From: Eutreptiella sp. 'Long Island Sound 2002'
Taxonomy: Eukaryota; Euglenozoa; Euglenophyceae; Eutreptiales; Eutreptiaceae
Direction of reading: 5' to 3'
DNA: 64,000 bases
Assembly: GCA_964036045.1 (NCBI GenBank)
Contig: OZ038388.1
Coordinates: 3,722,935-3,786,934, forward strand
Shown here: positions 49,900 to 59,090 of the stretch, one piece after another
Numbering within the stretch: position 1 is the stretch's first letter
Layout: the number at the start of each line of letters is the position of its first letter
The notes under the pieces: model-generated
The model's input: only the letters and a program-made list of their open reading frames with translations
What the model was told of the DNA's origin: nothing
The model's database searches: none
Translations under genes and position numbers: made by a program

Positions 49900-51355
49900 A
49901 AAACAATTCCGAAGACCTGGTGGCGGACGTCCTCGAGAAGAGCTGAACACCACCACCAGCACCAATAAACCCGAAAAGAATTCGACGCTTGGAAGTGTCA
50001 CTGTTGAAGGAACCGAACCTGAGCATGCTTCTCTGTTCACGGTTCGAGGGCGCATTTGCGCATGTCGTGAAGACTCCTTTGACTCCAGCGTGGAACTGTT
50101 GGTCGACTGTGGAGCGACTAGTGACTTTATGTCGATGCAAGCAGCAAAGAGGGCGCGACTTCCCCTCTATAAACTGAGAAACCCTGGACATGTCTTGACA
50201 GCAGGAGGTGTCCAAGTCGAAGTACAGTACTACACGCGAGCTTATGTTCGAGTTGGAGAGCTTGTATTTCGTCATCACTTCAAGGTCTTGGAGATTTTGC
50301 CGGATGTAGTGCTTGGACTACCATGGCTTCGAAGCTACAATCCAACTGTCAACTGGAAGGAGCGATACGCCGACATCCAACATGGTTCGATTTCGTACCG
50401 GTTGTCTTTTGGCGAATCACGACATTCCACCCAGCTACAGTTTCAAGCAGCTTCAAAGCTGGACCTTCTTTCGATACTTTCATCCAGTTCCTCGAAAGCG
50501 AGTCCGGTTGGGAATCCTAACCCACATGCCAACAAACACCCTGACCTATACTCGTCGACACACGTTCAGCGCAGTACTGACACGTACGATGAGTCCGAAA
50601 CGGAAGATGGTATCACCGATGAGGAGTGCAGCGATATGGAGATTGAGTACATTTCGTTGCCGAAACTCAAAAGAGAGATCCGTCGATCTGATCTCACGGG
50701 AGATCAAGTATTTCTGTGTTGCATGCCTCGACCAGCAGTGCCGGTCGATGAAATGTATAAGATGCAAGCCAGTGATGAGAATGATGACGGGCTTGACCCT
50801 GTTCGACGCAAACTACCGCGTCGATTACACAAGTGGGCGGACCTCTACGACCGGGAGAAAGCGGAATATGGAGACCTACCTCCGCATCAACCTGGAAGAG
50901 ACCATCGAATACGCCTCGATTCGGAAGAAAATCCACCGTGGGTACACCCTTACAAAATGGATTCGAGCCAACTAGATGAACTTCGACGACAATTGGACAA
51001 GTTGCATCGATCTGGTCGCATCAGACCATCCTCGAGTCCATACGGAGCGGGTTGCCTACTGGTGAAGAAAGCGAATGGTAAATGGCGTATGTGCGTCGAC
51101 TACCGAGCGTTGACTACACGAACTGTACGAGATCGATATCCTTTGCCATCAATCCAATCCATCTTGAGTACACTGGGGGGTTCCACCGTATTCTCAAAGA
51201 TTGACCTTGTTAGTGGGTTCCACCAGATCCGAATTCAAGACGAAGATATCGAGAAAACCGCCTTCAACACACAATTTGGCGCCTTCGAGTCGGTTGTTAT
51301 GCCCTTTGGCCTCTGCAATGCACCATCGACGTTCCAACGCGTCGTGAATGATTGA
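49622..51355 (+). CDS. RT-E Pol polyprotein, truncated by RT-F
   Basis: Pol lies in the +1 frame relative to gag and overlaps it by up to 278 nt, so a +1 frameshift, as in yeast Ty3, is the simplest way to make it. The protease has LLVDCGATSDFMS (DCG active site) and LPDVVLGLPWLRSYNPTVNW. The RT has YGAGCLLVKKANGKWRMCV, DLVSGFHQIRIQDEDIEKTA and VMPFGLCNAPSTFQRVVND. Here RT-F DNA begins and a stop follows after one codon, so the YxDD motif and everything downstream are missing. There is no methyltransferase-like module between protease and RT, unlike the other elements. Confidence 0.9.
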   Translation: MQLLSFEKSYMPTLVNGSDVNMADAKMVEKADVATTVANKDTWPATVQKVDRNREDENAGNHGRTHRNEIKVETARDDFDPAPRAEKGLQRPRKQFRRPGGGRPREELNTTTSTNKPEKNSTLGSVTVEGTEPEHASLFTVRGRICACREDSFDSSVELLVDCGATSDFMSMQAAKRARLPLYKLRNPGHVLTAGGVQVEVQYYTRAYVRVGELVFRHHFKVLEILPDVVLGLPWLRSYNPTVNWKERYADIQHGSISYRLSFGESRHSTQLQFQAASKLDLLSILSSSSSKASPVGNPNPHANKHPDLYSSTHVQRSTDTYDESETEDGITDEECSDMEIEYISLPKLKREIRRSDLTGDQVFLCCMPRPAVPVDEMYKMQASDENDDGLDPVRRKLPRRLHKWADLYDREKAEYGDLPPHQPGRDHRIRLDSEENPPWVHPYKMDSSQLDELRRQLDKLHRSGRIRPSSSPYGAGCLLVKKANGKWRMCVDYRALTTRTVRDRYPLPSIQSILSTLGGSTVFSKIDLVSGFHQIRIQDEDIEKTAFNTQFGAFESVVMPFGLCNAPSTFQRVVND

Positions 51356-54170
51356 AGCGGTACCCAGAACTCCATGGCCAGGTTACGGCATACAACCGGT
51401 CTTCGGTCCACTAACCCCATGCACGGCGTGTTCCGTGCCGTGAAGCCCCGCATCGGCAACCGATGCACCGCCAGCGGAGATTTGTGTATCAGAATATCAG
51501 GAATCAACAGGGTTTTATTTTCATATTGTTTCCGTCAATTTTTACGCTTCCGTTCCGATACTCACTGTTTTGACTGCTGGCGGTTGGTTCGCGACTTTAC
51601 CGTAACCGCCAGTTTAACTGTTTATAATGGAAATTTTAACGCTATCCGTCACGAAGGCTCCAAAGTCGCCAGGAACTGCATGGATGCTTCCGCAATTTTC
51701 ATAATTAATACTCGCAACCTTAATCCGAATTTTTCAGGATGTCGAAATCGGATTTTCGACTTCGACATCCCCGCACTTGATTTGACCTCTTTCGAGTGGA
51801 CCTACGTGCTTCCGTATGCACGAATCAACTTCCCTTTTATCCTGCCCTCCATTTGTCTTAAAGATATGGGCAAAACAAAGTTGATTCGTGAGGCCACTTG
51901 TGAAGGTCATATCTCGTGTTGCTTGCGAGGAATTACGATAAGGAAACGTGGGATGTATTTACAATACTCCCGACGTAATTTAGGAAGCATTATATGCCTT
52001 GCGTTTCCACACGTGCGCGCTAGTGTAATGGATCATGGTCAATTGGGTAGAGTTTGCGTTATAACTCTATGGCCATGATATTGCGTGCGTTAAGATAACT
52101 TTCGAGTGTAGCGCGCAAGTGTTGGTGTGGCATAGGAACTCTCCTTGAGTTCCTATGAGCGATTGACACAAAGTTATGCCCTTGGAGGGGCATGACATAT
52201 CGTGGTGGGAGCTACCTTTTTGGGCAATATGTGGTATGTGCCATGTGTTGTGTTGCGTGCCCATTTGGCGGGTCCATTGCTCCAAGTCGAACCCGCCAAT
52301 GGACCTCATATTGTGCAAGCCCCTTCTCCATACTCCCTACGGTCAATTGCATGCCTAACCTTCGTGAAGGGAAGCTTGTGTGGTGATCCCGAAGCGATGC
52401 GTTGGGAGCAAGGTGTGTGTTTTACAATTTTCCATATTTTCATGTGCCCACTTGGGAAGTAGCGCTCGTAACCTTTCAAGGCGCCCCAAGTGGAGCACAT
52501 ATGTGGGATCGAAGGTCAATGGTGTCAAGTCATTGTGTTTAGAAGGATTAAGTGATTGCACGATCCAAGCCGGAGATATTATAATATAATTGTAGACCTT
52601 TCAAGGCACTTTTGTGTGTCATTGTGCCAATTTTGCCATTTTTGGCTCGTCATGATGTCAAGTGGCGACCGTGTATCTCAACGTTGCGCTCAATTGACAT
52701 CATGACCCAAGTATGATATGAGGGTACATACTTTGGTGCCCAACATATCTTGGACCCGGCGAATAACTCCTCTTAGGCTTGACATACCGTGGCCACCATG
52801 TTGGCGATTTGGGACTATCCCAAATCATGGGCTCACTTGGCGACCCTGCCATTCCCAATATCGGAGGAGTTGGGCGACGCCCAAAAGATATGTTGGACCA
52901 ATATGACTTGATACCAATCCTATGGCACACTCCGGTCCGAGTCGGGCATGTGCCTCATTTGCCCCAACCATGAGTGTGCGCATTTTTGGCCATTTTGAGC
53001 ATTTTTCCACTTTTGCTGCCCGCCGTGCCCCATGTTCTAACCTTCGTGCACGCCGGACGCATGGACCAATGGACCATATATGACATGGGTGTTATGGGTA
53101 ATGGTCCCCATGGTCCACACACTACGTGGGCGAAGCGGAGCCGCCTTCGTTAAGGCGCTAGGCCAAATTGAGTATGGGCAATTTTGCCATTTTTGCATTT
53201 GTGGACCCAATTGGGATCGTCACCACGCCAAGCAGCATGGAAATCTTTGAGAGCCAAGGGCATGGGAGTCTCTGTTGGACTCCCAGTGGATCGCGTATGG
53301 AATGGCGGATCCGATCTCCAAGCTGGCGTGGAGATAGACTATTGGGAGCACACCAAATTTTGGCTCATTTCAAGCAGCCAAAATGACCCAATTTTGGGAC
53401 CCCAATTTCCCCCTTCTGTGTGGTCAATTGGCGGCCCCATTTCTCTAAGCCCATAGGGAGCCCGGACCTAAATCCAAGTTGTACACTCAGATATAAGTCC
53501 TAGGTCCTGCCTCCTACCCTGTGAGCCATTGGCCTTACCTTGGCCGGGCGAGCCACGCGTGGGAATGACGCCAATTTTGATGATTTTGGCATCATGACCC
53601 CACATGACTCATCCGTGTTGCCCTGATGCCGGGACCTCAGAGGGAACCAGGTTGGGTGAGGGCTCCAGGGGGTTCGTACTCGAAGGGCATAGGGTCAGTT
53701 GCCTCGTCCCTACCTCTGGCGGGTCCGGACGAGGGGTCAATTTTGGGGATTTTTGAGTTAATTTCAGTTTGGGCTGAAACAGCCCATTTTCAGCTACCAA
53801 CTCCTGGGTGATAATGGCGGGGCCATATCTCTGGCTCAGAGTGGAGTTGGGACCTGCCATTAAGGGAGCATAGGGAGCCACTGTCGGTTGGCCTTGGAGC
53901 GCCTTGGTTCCCAGGAACTCGCCTGTGGCTGGGCGGGACACCCCCCCCTATTGGCAGGGTTTCAGGGTCCGGACTGAGCAGGGCATGGGTTGTGTTTGAG
54001 CCCCCGCCCCCATCAGCCACTGAGAGGGTCGGACCTGGGATTGGGATATGAGTTGGGACTGAGTGTCTATGGTCCTGTGATGCCCTTACCCCAGTCCAGT
54101 CTTAACCCCATGTGTACATATCCTGATGTGTTGTTGTACATACTTTCGTTCCCTCTTTGCAGAGTGGCAA
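51353..54170 (+). repeat. RT-F 5' LTR (right border unresolved)
   Basis: Starts TGAAGCGG. The first 700 bp align in places with the RT-C/RT-D LTR (for example the CCGCCAGCGGAGATTT block and GGAATCAACAGGGTTTTATT). It contains many CATTTT/CCATTTTTGG sub-repeats at 52,600-53,600. No primer-binding site was recognised, so the end could lie anywhere from about 54,100 to 54,250. Confidence 0.6.
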
Positions 54171-54748
54171 GGATTCTGAAACGCTTTGTCACATGACAAC
54201 GCATTGATGCCCTTGTGAGCGTAGTGCTTTGCCTGCCTGCTCACTTGCGTGTGTCCACCGCAGCGTCCCGTGGCCGGCCCCCCACGGGAACGCGTCAAAA
54301 GCGTTTCACCGCCGCGGGGTTACCCAACCCTCGCGTGCCACTCGGGGCCACCAACCCCGAGCAGCGCGTCGCAGCAGCGCGGCGCAGCTCGCAGCTCGCA
54401 GCGCAGCGCAGCGTCTCGCAGCGCAGCGCAGCAGCTCGCAGCGCCACCCAGCGACAGCGCCGAGTTCGTCACGGAGCCCGCAGCGCCGTCCAGAGCACCG
54501 CCCTGACCGCGCAGCAGCCGTGAAAAGAGGTGCACAGACCAGGACTCCTGCATCAGCCTCACGGCCGACCCGGAGTCCCATCGGCCGACCAGCAAGGCCG
54601 CGTCAACCACCTCCACAACCACCGGCTGACCAGCACCAGCCGCACTTCCAATCCAGTGCTGCAGCACCCTCCTCAACAACCACAACCAGTTCGTTGAGTT
54701 GAACGAGTGCACATCAAGGACTTCAAGACCATCTACGCCCCCGCTGCC
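54171..54748 (+). other. RT-F leader region, very GC-rich
   Basis: Between the presumed LTR end and the first gag ATG. It contains an irregular GCAGC repeat block at about 54,358-54,450. Frames on both strands here are composition driven. Confidence 0.5.
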
Positions 54749-57700
54749 ATGGTGAATTGGCAGGAAGCGGGCAGGACGTGGCCGCGGCCCCACCCCCATG
54801 CAGCACGCCTGCTGCGTGGGTTGGTTTGGGACCAGCACTACCGCCACAGCAACCCCCAGTGCGAAGGCGGCATGCCCAGGAGCTTCGAGCTCCGCACGGA
54901 CATCGCCCCCGACCGCCTGCAGGCCGTGGAGGACTGGCTGCGGGCGGAAGGGTACGAGTACCGCCACCAGCAGAGGCGCTGGAGGACGTGGACCCGGCCG
55001 GACAGGCCCGGCGAAGGGCTGCGCCCCGACGGGATTGAGGAGGACGAGGACCCCAACGCCTACCCGTCGGGCGCCTCGATCAACGTCTCCCTGTGGGACG
55101 TGATCGAGAAGAAGTTCCCGGAACCGGGGAGCGAGCGCAGGCTGCAGGGCAGCAGCAGCGCGTCTCCGGGGACGGAGAAGCGGTCCGCCGGGGACAGGAA
55201 GAGGGACCGGAAGTGGCGGGAGTACCAGGAGTCCCTGGCCGCCGAAGCCGCCCAAGGCGCCAAGGGCGGAACCCCAGCCCCCAGTCCCCAACGGGCCAAT
55301 GGTGGTCACCACCCCGGCTCCACCACCCTTGGCGACTACATCCAAGTCGCCAAGCAGACCCAGGGCAAGCCCCGTCCGCTGCTCCTGAGGGCCCGGCAGG
55401 CCCCAGTAGGCCCCAGCAGCGACGTGGAGTCGGCCCACCGCGGGAGGATGCCGGCCGACCAGGCCAGCTCCAGCAGCAGCGTCGCTCCCGAAAGGGACGT
55501 GGCGCGCGCATGTGAGCGCGCCTGTGGGGTGCCCTGCAACCGTCGGGTTGCCCGGCAACGGGCCAGGCAGTACAGCGCTGCCGTGGAGGGCGCCACCGGC
55601 ATCGCCCAGGAGGAGGCTGCGGAGTGGGCGCATGGCATGGCCATCCACGCTCAGACCGTGGCGGCCATTGCGGCCGGACTCACGGCCGTGGCCGCCCATG
55701 GGGCAGCGACTGCCCAGGTCAACGGTGAGTTGGCGGCAGCCGACGAGCAAGCCCGCCTGACGCAGGAGGCCATTGCCTGCAAGGAGGCCGAGGTGAAGGC
55801 GCTGGAAGAGGCGCTTGCCCAAGAGAGGGCAAAGAAGGAGGCGGAGGAAAGGGCCCACGCCGAAGCGACGGCTAAGGCCCAGGAGGACGCCGCCAAGAAG
55901 GAAGCCATCGAGGCCGCGCGACGGAAGGTCGCTGAGGAGAAGGCCAAGACGGAGGCGGAGCTGGCAGCGTTGGAAGCGCAGAAGGCGCGGCTGCTGCAGG
56001 CCCGGGAAGCCGAGGCGGCTCGTGCTCGGGAGGAAGCCGAGGCGCGAGCTGCCGCAGCCACCGCCGCCGCAATGGAGGAGGCAGAGGCCAAACTCCGCCG
56101 CGAGACTCCCCCGGGAGCATCACGAGTGGAGACCCTTCGAAAGCTTTTCGAAGGGGACGCCTCCTCCAAGATGGCGCTGGATGAGGCCGACACGGGCAGC
56201 AGTGGGAGCGGTGGCACCACCGCCCGTCGGCGGAGGAAGGGCAAGGGGAAGACCCCCGAGAGGCCGCGGAGGCCAGCGGGTGGGCACCCCCACGACAGTG
56301 ACCCCTTCTTCACCGCCAGTGACGGGGATGAACGAGGCCGTCGACATCGCCAAGTGGTGGCTTGGACGGGCGGAGGCGGCGGAGACGTCCCCATGGAACC
56401 GGAAGGTGAGGATGAGGATCCCCCTCCTCCCTACCGGAGCTCCGAGTCCTCCGTGACCGAGACGCCCAGGTGGGGCGACATGGACGAGGATGACGACATG
56501 GAGTTCGGCATCACGAGGAAGCGCCCATCCTCGGACCCACCGAGGCGACCCGGCGGAGACCCACCGGGACCCCCTGGCGGAGGACCTTCTGGACCCCCTG
56601 GAGGACGCCCACCAAGTGGACCCCCTGGAGGCGGACCACCGGGCGGGGGAGGACCCCCTGGACCGGGCGGACCCGGTGGAGGCCCTCCTGGAGGACCCCC
56701 TGGGGACACCGACGACCCACCAGGGAACGGCGACCCGGATACCACCTGGCGGTGGATTGTCTACCTCCGCAGGAGGGTCTTTGCCCTCGAGTGCGAGGTA
56801 GACACGGGCAAGGTCGAGATGGCTCGCATCTCCGGGGTTGCCGCGCGCGCGCAGAAGGACCTGGACATCGCCAGGGCCGAGACCAAGTCGCTGACCAACG
56901 TCGTCAGCGGCCTGCAGGAGAGGCTGGATGCGCTGGAAGCCCGTGGGAGCGTCGGCAGCGACCACCCACCCCTGGAGTCTGGCTCGTCGGACGACGGCTG
57001 GGGACCCGGACCAGGTCCAGGCAGACCCCACGCCCCCGGCGGAGCCCCCAGGAGTCGCCCCAGCGCCAGTGCCCCCTCTCTCACCGCCCCCTCTCACCAC
57101 AGCGCGGGCCGCCGCAACGAGCGCGTGCCGCCCGGCGGTGGCAGTGAGGAATGGCGCGATGAGTGGCTCAGCGCGGACTACCACAACCGCCGTGCCCCAC
57201 CGCGGACGCCTGTACGCCCCCGACGCCCGGCACCAGCCCCGGCGCCAATCCCCAGGGCTGGAGGACGTTACGGTGGACTCAGGGATGAGGTCCTCAGAGG
57301 AGACGTGGAGTGGGATGTCGGCGAAGGTGAGGACCTGGACCTGGACCTGGACCTGGAGGAGTTCGACATCAGCCCGCCGCGTGGTGTACGACGGGAGGCC
57401 GCTGAACGCAGCCGCCGGCGCCGTGACGAGGACGCGTACATGGATGCAGTACGGCGTGAACATTTCGGTTCAGCGTACGTGGAGGAACCGCGGCGTAGCC
57501 ACAGGGATTCCATGGAGGAGATGGACGTGGCAGCCGTGGGAGTCCGTGGGCGAGGCCGATGGGAACCTCGGTCGACCTCGCGGCCGGCGTTCATGGTCTC
57601 TAAGGGCGCGGACGCCGCCGTGTGGAAAGACTTGAAGGACATCAAGCCCCCCATGTACGATGGCAACCCCCTCAACCTCGACCGCTTCTTGGAGAAGCTG

Positions 57701-59077
57701 GACGATTGGGGGCTGACCGTCACTGAAGACCTACCTCCCGCGGATGCGGAGAGATATGTCTTCAAACGGTTCAGGTACCGCCTGCCGGAAGTGCTCGGCG
57801 AGCTATACTTCGTGGCGACCAAGGAGGGGAAAATCAAGACCCTCAAGGACGCCAAGAAGTGGCTCAACGAGCAGGAGCGGGTGGACGCTCCACAGGTGGC
57901 TGCCAAGCGCTGGAAGTCCATCAAGCTTGAGCATGATGGACGGGAGATCCGCCTACGGGACTGGCGTGACTTCCGAGGGAAATACACCCTCTTCCGCCGC
58001 AATGTGGAGGATTGGAACGAGGGTGACGAGCAGGCTCGCCTGCTCTCCATGCTGCCGGAAGCATGGATCAAAAGGGTCACCAAGGAGGAATCCAAGCGGG
58101 CCAAGTCCAACCACACGGTCAAGATGATGCTCCCCAAGGAGTATCATGCGAACGTGGTGTCTTGGGCGAAGAAGAACGTGGCCCGGGATGTCAAACGGCA
58201 CTCCCTGCGGAACGCTCTTCTCATCACCGTCTCAGGCGATCGCGAGAAGACCGCGATGTGGCGCCTTGACGATTGTGAGTTGAGCGGCCAGACCATCCGT
58301 CTGCAGCCCATCCCGGCGCGGATGAGCTGCGACGAGATCCTGGAGTGGGTTGGCGAGGAAGTACTCAAGGAGTACAGAAACCTCCACCACACCCGCGGGT
58401 TGAGGCCCGGCGACCGCGACGTCAACTACGTTGGCGAGGGACCTGGCGGGGAATCTGCCATGGACCCAGCGGGAGCCGGCGGCGATGAGACTCTCGTCGA
58501 CGATGACGACGACGATGAGCCCGCCGAAGTGGCCGTTTGCGCCTTCGTGGCCAACAACCTGAGCGCGGGAAGCAAACCGGGAAACTGGAAGCCCCTGCAG
58601 CAGGGTTGGAGGAAGAAGGAGAAGAGGGACCCTCGCCGCATTGGCGACCCTCCGCTGTCCTTTGGGGAGTTCATACGAGCTCACCCTCAGGGCTGTTTCG
58701 TGTGCTATGGGAGGAAGAAAGGCTTCAACCATGACCACCGAACATGCCCCGTCCACAAGGCCGACACGGAGGCTTACAAGAAGGCGCACGGGTCGAAGAA
58801 GCGTGCGCCCGCGGGCATCCGGGAAGCCAAGATGGAGGTGGACAAGGACGAGCTGGCCAAGCTGATGTCGTTGGTGGGAACCGAGTTGGCCAAGGAGATC
58901 CAGGAGATCAAGCGGAACTGGGTCCCCAGGTCGGATAACAAGAACAAGGAGAACAACCAGAATGACCAGAACAAGGACAAGGACAAGAACAAGGGTAAGA
59001 AAGGGGGAAGGAAGGAGGGCATCAACGACGTTGAGGCCGAGGAGAACACCCCCTCTTCCACAACCGACGCCCCCTAG
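54749..59077 (+). CDS. RT-F Gag protein, unusually large
   Basis: About 1,442 residues from the ATG at 54,749 (the frame is open further upstream). An N-terminal Arg/Trp-rich part is followed by an Ala/Glu/Lys-rich coiled coil at about 340-480 and a Gly/Pro collagen-like stretch near 610-675. The capsid-like region lies at about 965-1,215 (DIKPPMYDGNPLNLDRFL and NEQERVDAPQ), with a zinc-knuckle variant near 1,330 (CFVC, H, C; C-x2-C-x8-H-x4-C). The tail is Lys/Asn-rich. It ends at the TAG at 59,075-59,077. No frameshift or stop interrupts it. It is three to four times the usual Gag length. Confidence 0.88.
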   Translation: MVNWQEAGRTWPRPHPHAARLLRGLVWDQHYRHSNPQCEGGMPRSFELRTDIAPDRLQAVEDWLRAEGYEYRHQQRRWRTWTRPDRPGEGLRPDGIEEDEDPNAYPSGASINVSLWDVIEKKFPEPGSERRLQGSSSASPGTEKRSAGDRKRDRKWREYQESLAAEAAQGAKGGTPAPSPQRANGGHHPGSTTLGDYIQVAKQTQGKPRPLLLRARQAPVGPSSDVESAHRGRMPADQASSSSSVAPERDVARACERACGVPCNRRVARQRARQYSAAVEGATGIAQEEAAEWAHGMAIHAQTVAAIAAGLTAVAAHGAATAQVNGELAAADEQARLTQEAIACKEAEVKALEEALAQERAKKEAEERAHAEATAKAQEDAAKKEAIEAARRKVAEEKAKTEAELAALEAQKARLLQAREAEAARAREEAEARAAAATAAAMEEAEAKLRRETPPGASRVETLRKLFEGDASSKMALDEADTGSSGSGGTTARRRRKGKGKTPERPRRPAGGHPHDSDPFFTASDGDERGRRHRQVVAWTGGGGGDVPMEPEGEDEDPPPPYRSSESSVTETPRWGDMDEDDDMEFGITRKRPSSDPPRRPGGDPPGPPGGGPSGPPGGRPPSGPPGGGPPGGGGPPGPGGPGGGPPGGPPGDTDDPPGNGDPDTTWRWIVYLRRRVFALECEVDTGKVEMARISGVAARAQKDLDIARAETKSLTNVVSGLQERLDALEARGSVGSDHPPLESGSSDDGWGPGPGPGRPHAPGGAPRSRPSASAPSLTAPSHHSAGRRNERVPPGGGSEEWRDEWLSADYHNRRAPPRTPVRPRRPAPAPAPIPRAGGRYGGLRDEVLRGDVEWDVGEGEDLDLDLDLEEFDISPPRGVRREAAERSRRRRDEDAYMDAVRREHFGSAYVEEPRRSHRDSMEEMDVAAVGVRGRGRWEPRSTSRPAFMVSKGADAAVWKDLKDIKPPMYDGNPLNLDRFLEKLDDWGLTVTEDLPPADAERYVFKRFRYRLPEVLGELYFVATKEGKIKTLKDAKKWLNEQERVDAPQVAAKRWKSIKLEHDGREIRLRDWRDFRGKYTLFRRNVEDWNEGDEQARLLSMLPEAWIKRVTKEESKRAKSNHTVKMMLPKEYHANVVSWAKKNVARDVKRHSLRNALLITVSGDREKTAMWRLDDCELSGQTIRLQPIPARMSCDEILEWVGEEVLKEYRNLHHTRGLRPGDRDVNYVGEGPGGESAMDPAGAGGDETLVDDDDDDEPAEVAVCAFVANNLSAGSKPGNWKPLQQGWRKKEKRDPRRIGDPPLSFGEFIRAHPQGCFVCYGRKKGFNHDHRTCPVHKADTEAYKKAHGSKKRAPAGIREAKMEVDKDELAKLMSLVGTELAKEIQEIKRNWVPRSDNKNKENNQNDQNKDKDKNKGKKGGRKEGINDVEAEENTPSSTTDAP

Positions 59078-59090
59078 CGGAGCCCCTGCA
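59075..59090 (+). promoter_or_regulatory. RT-F amber stop: candidate readthrough signal
   Basis: TAG in frame with pol, followed by CGG-AGC-CCC, close to the RT-D context. I looked for the downstream complement of GCGGAG seen in the other two elements and did not find it in the next 140 nt. A weak GCCC/GGGC hairpin is possible. Confidence 0.45.

Larger units (their letters stand above)
47839..51352 (+). mobile_element. RT-E: Ty3/gypsy-type element, left (5') part
   Basis: Inserted within the RT-D reverse transcriptase codons for VVDYRG (left flank AGAGG). It carries a short LTR with AATAAA, gag, and pol up to RT motif VVND, where RT-F interrupts it at 51,353. Unlike its neighbours it has short, classical gag and pol in different frames, and sequence very rich in TCGA. 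Confidence 0.85.

Noticed and set aside
54320-55858. 512-codon minus-strand frame and other long minus frames opposite RT-F gag
   Set aside because: Mirror frames of a GC-rich coding region; the plus-strand gag has capsid and zinc-knuckle features.
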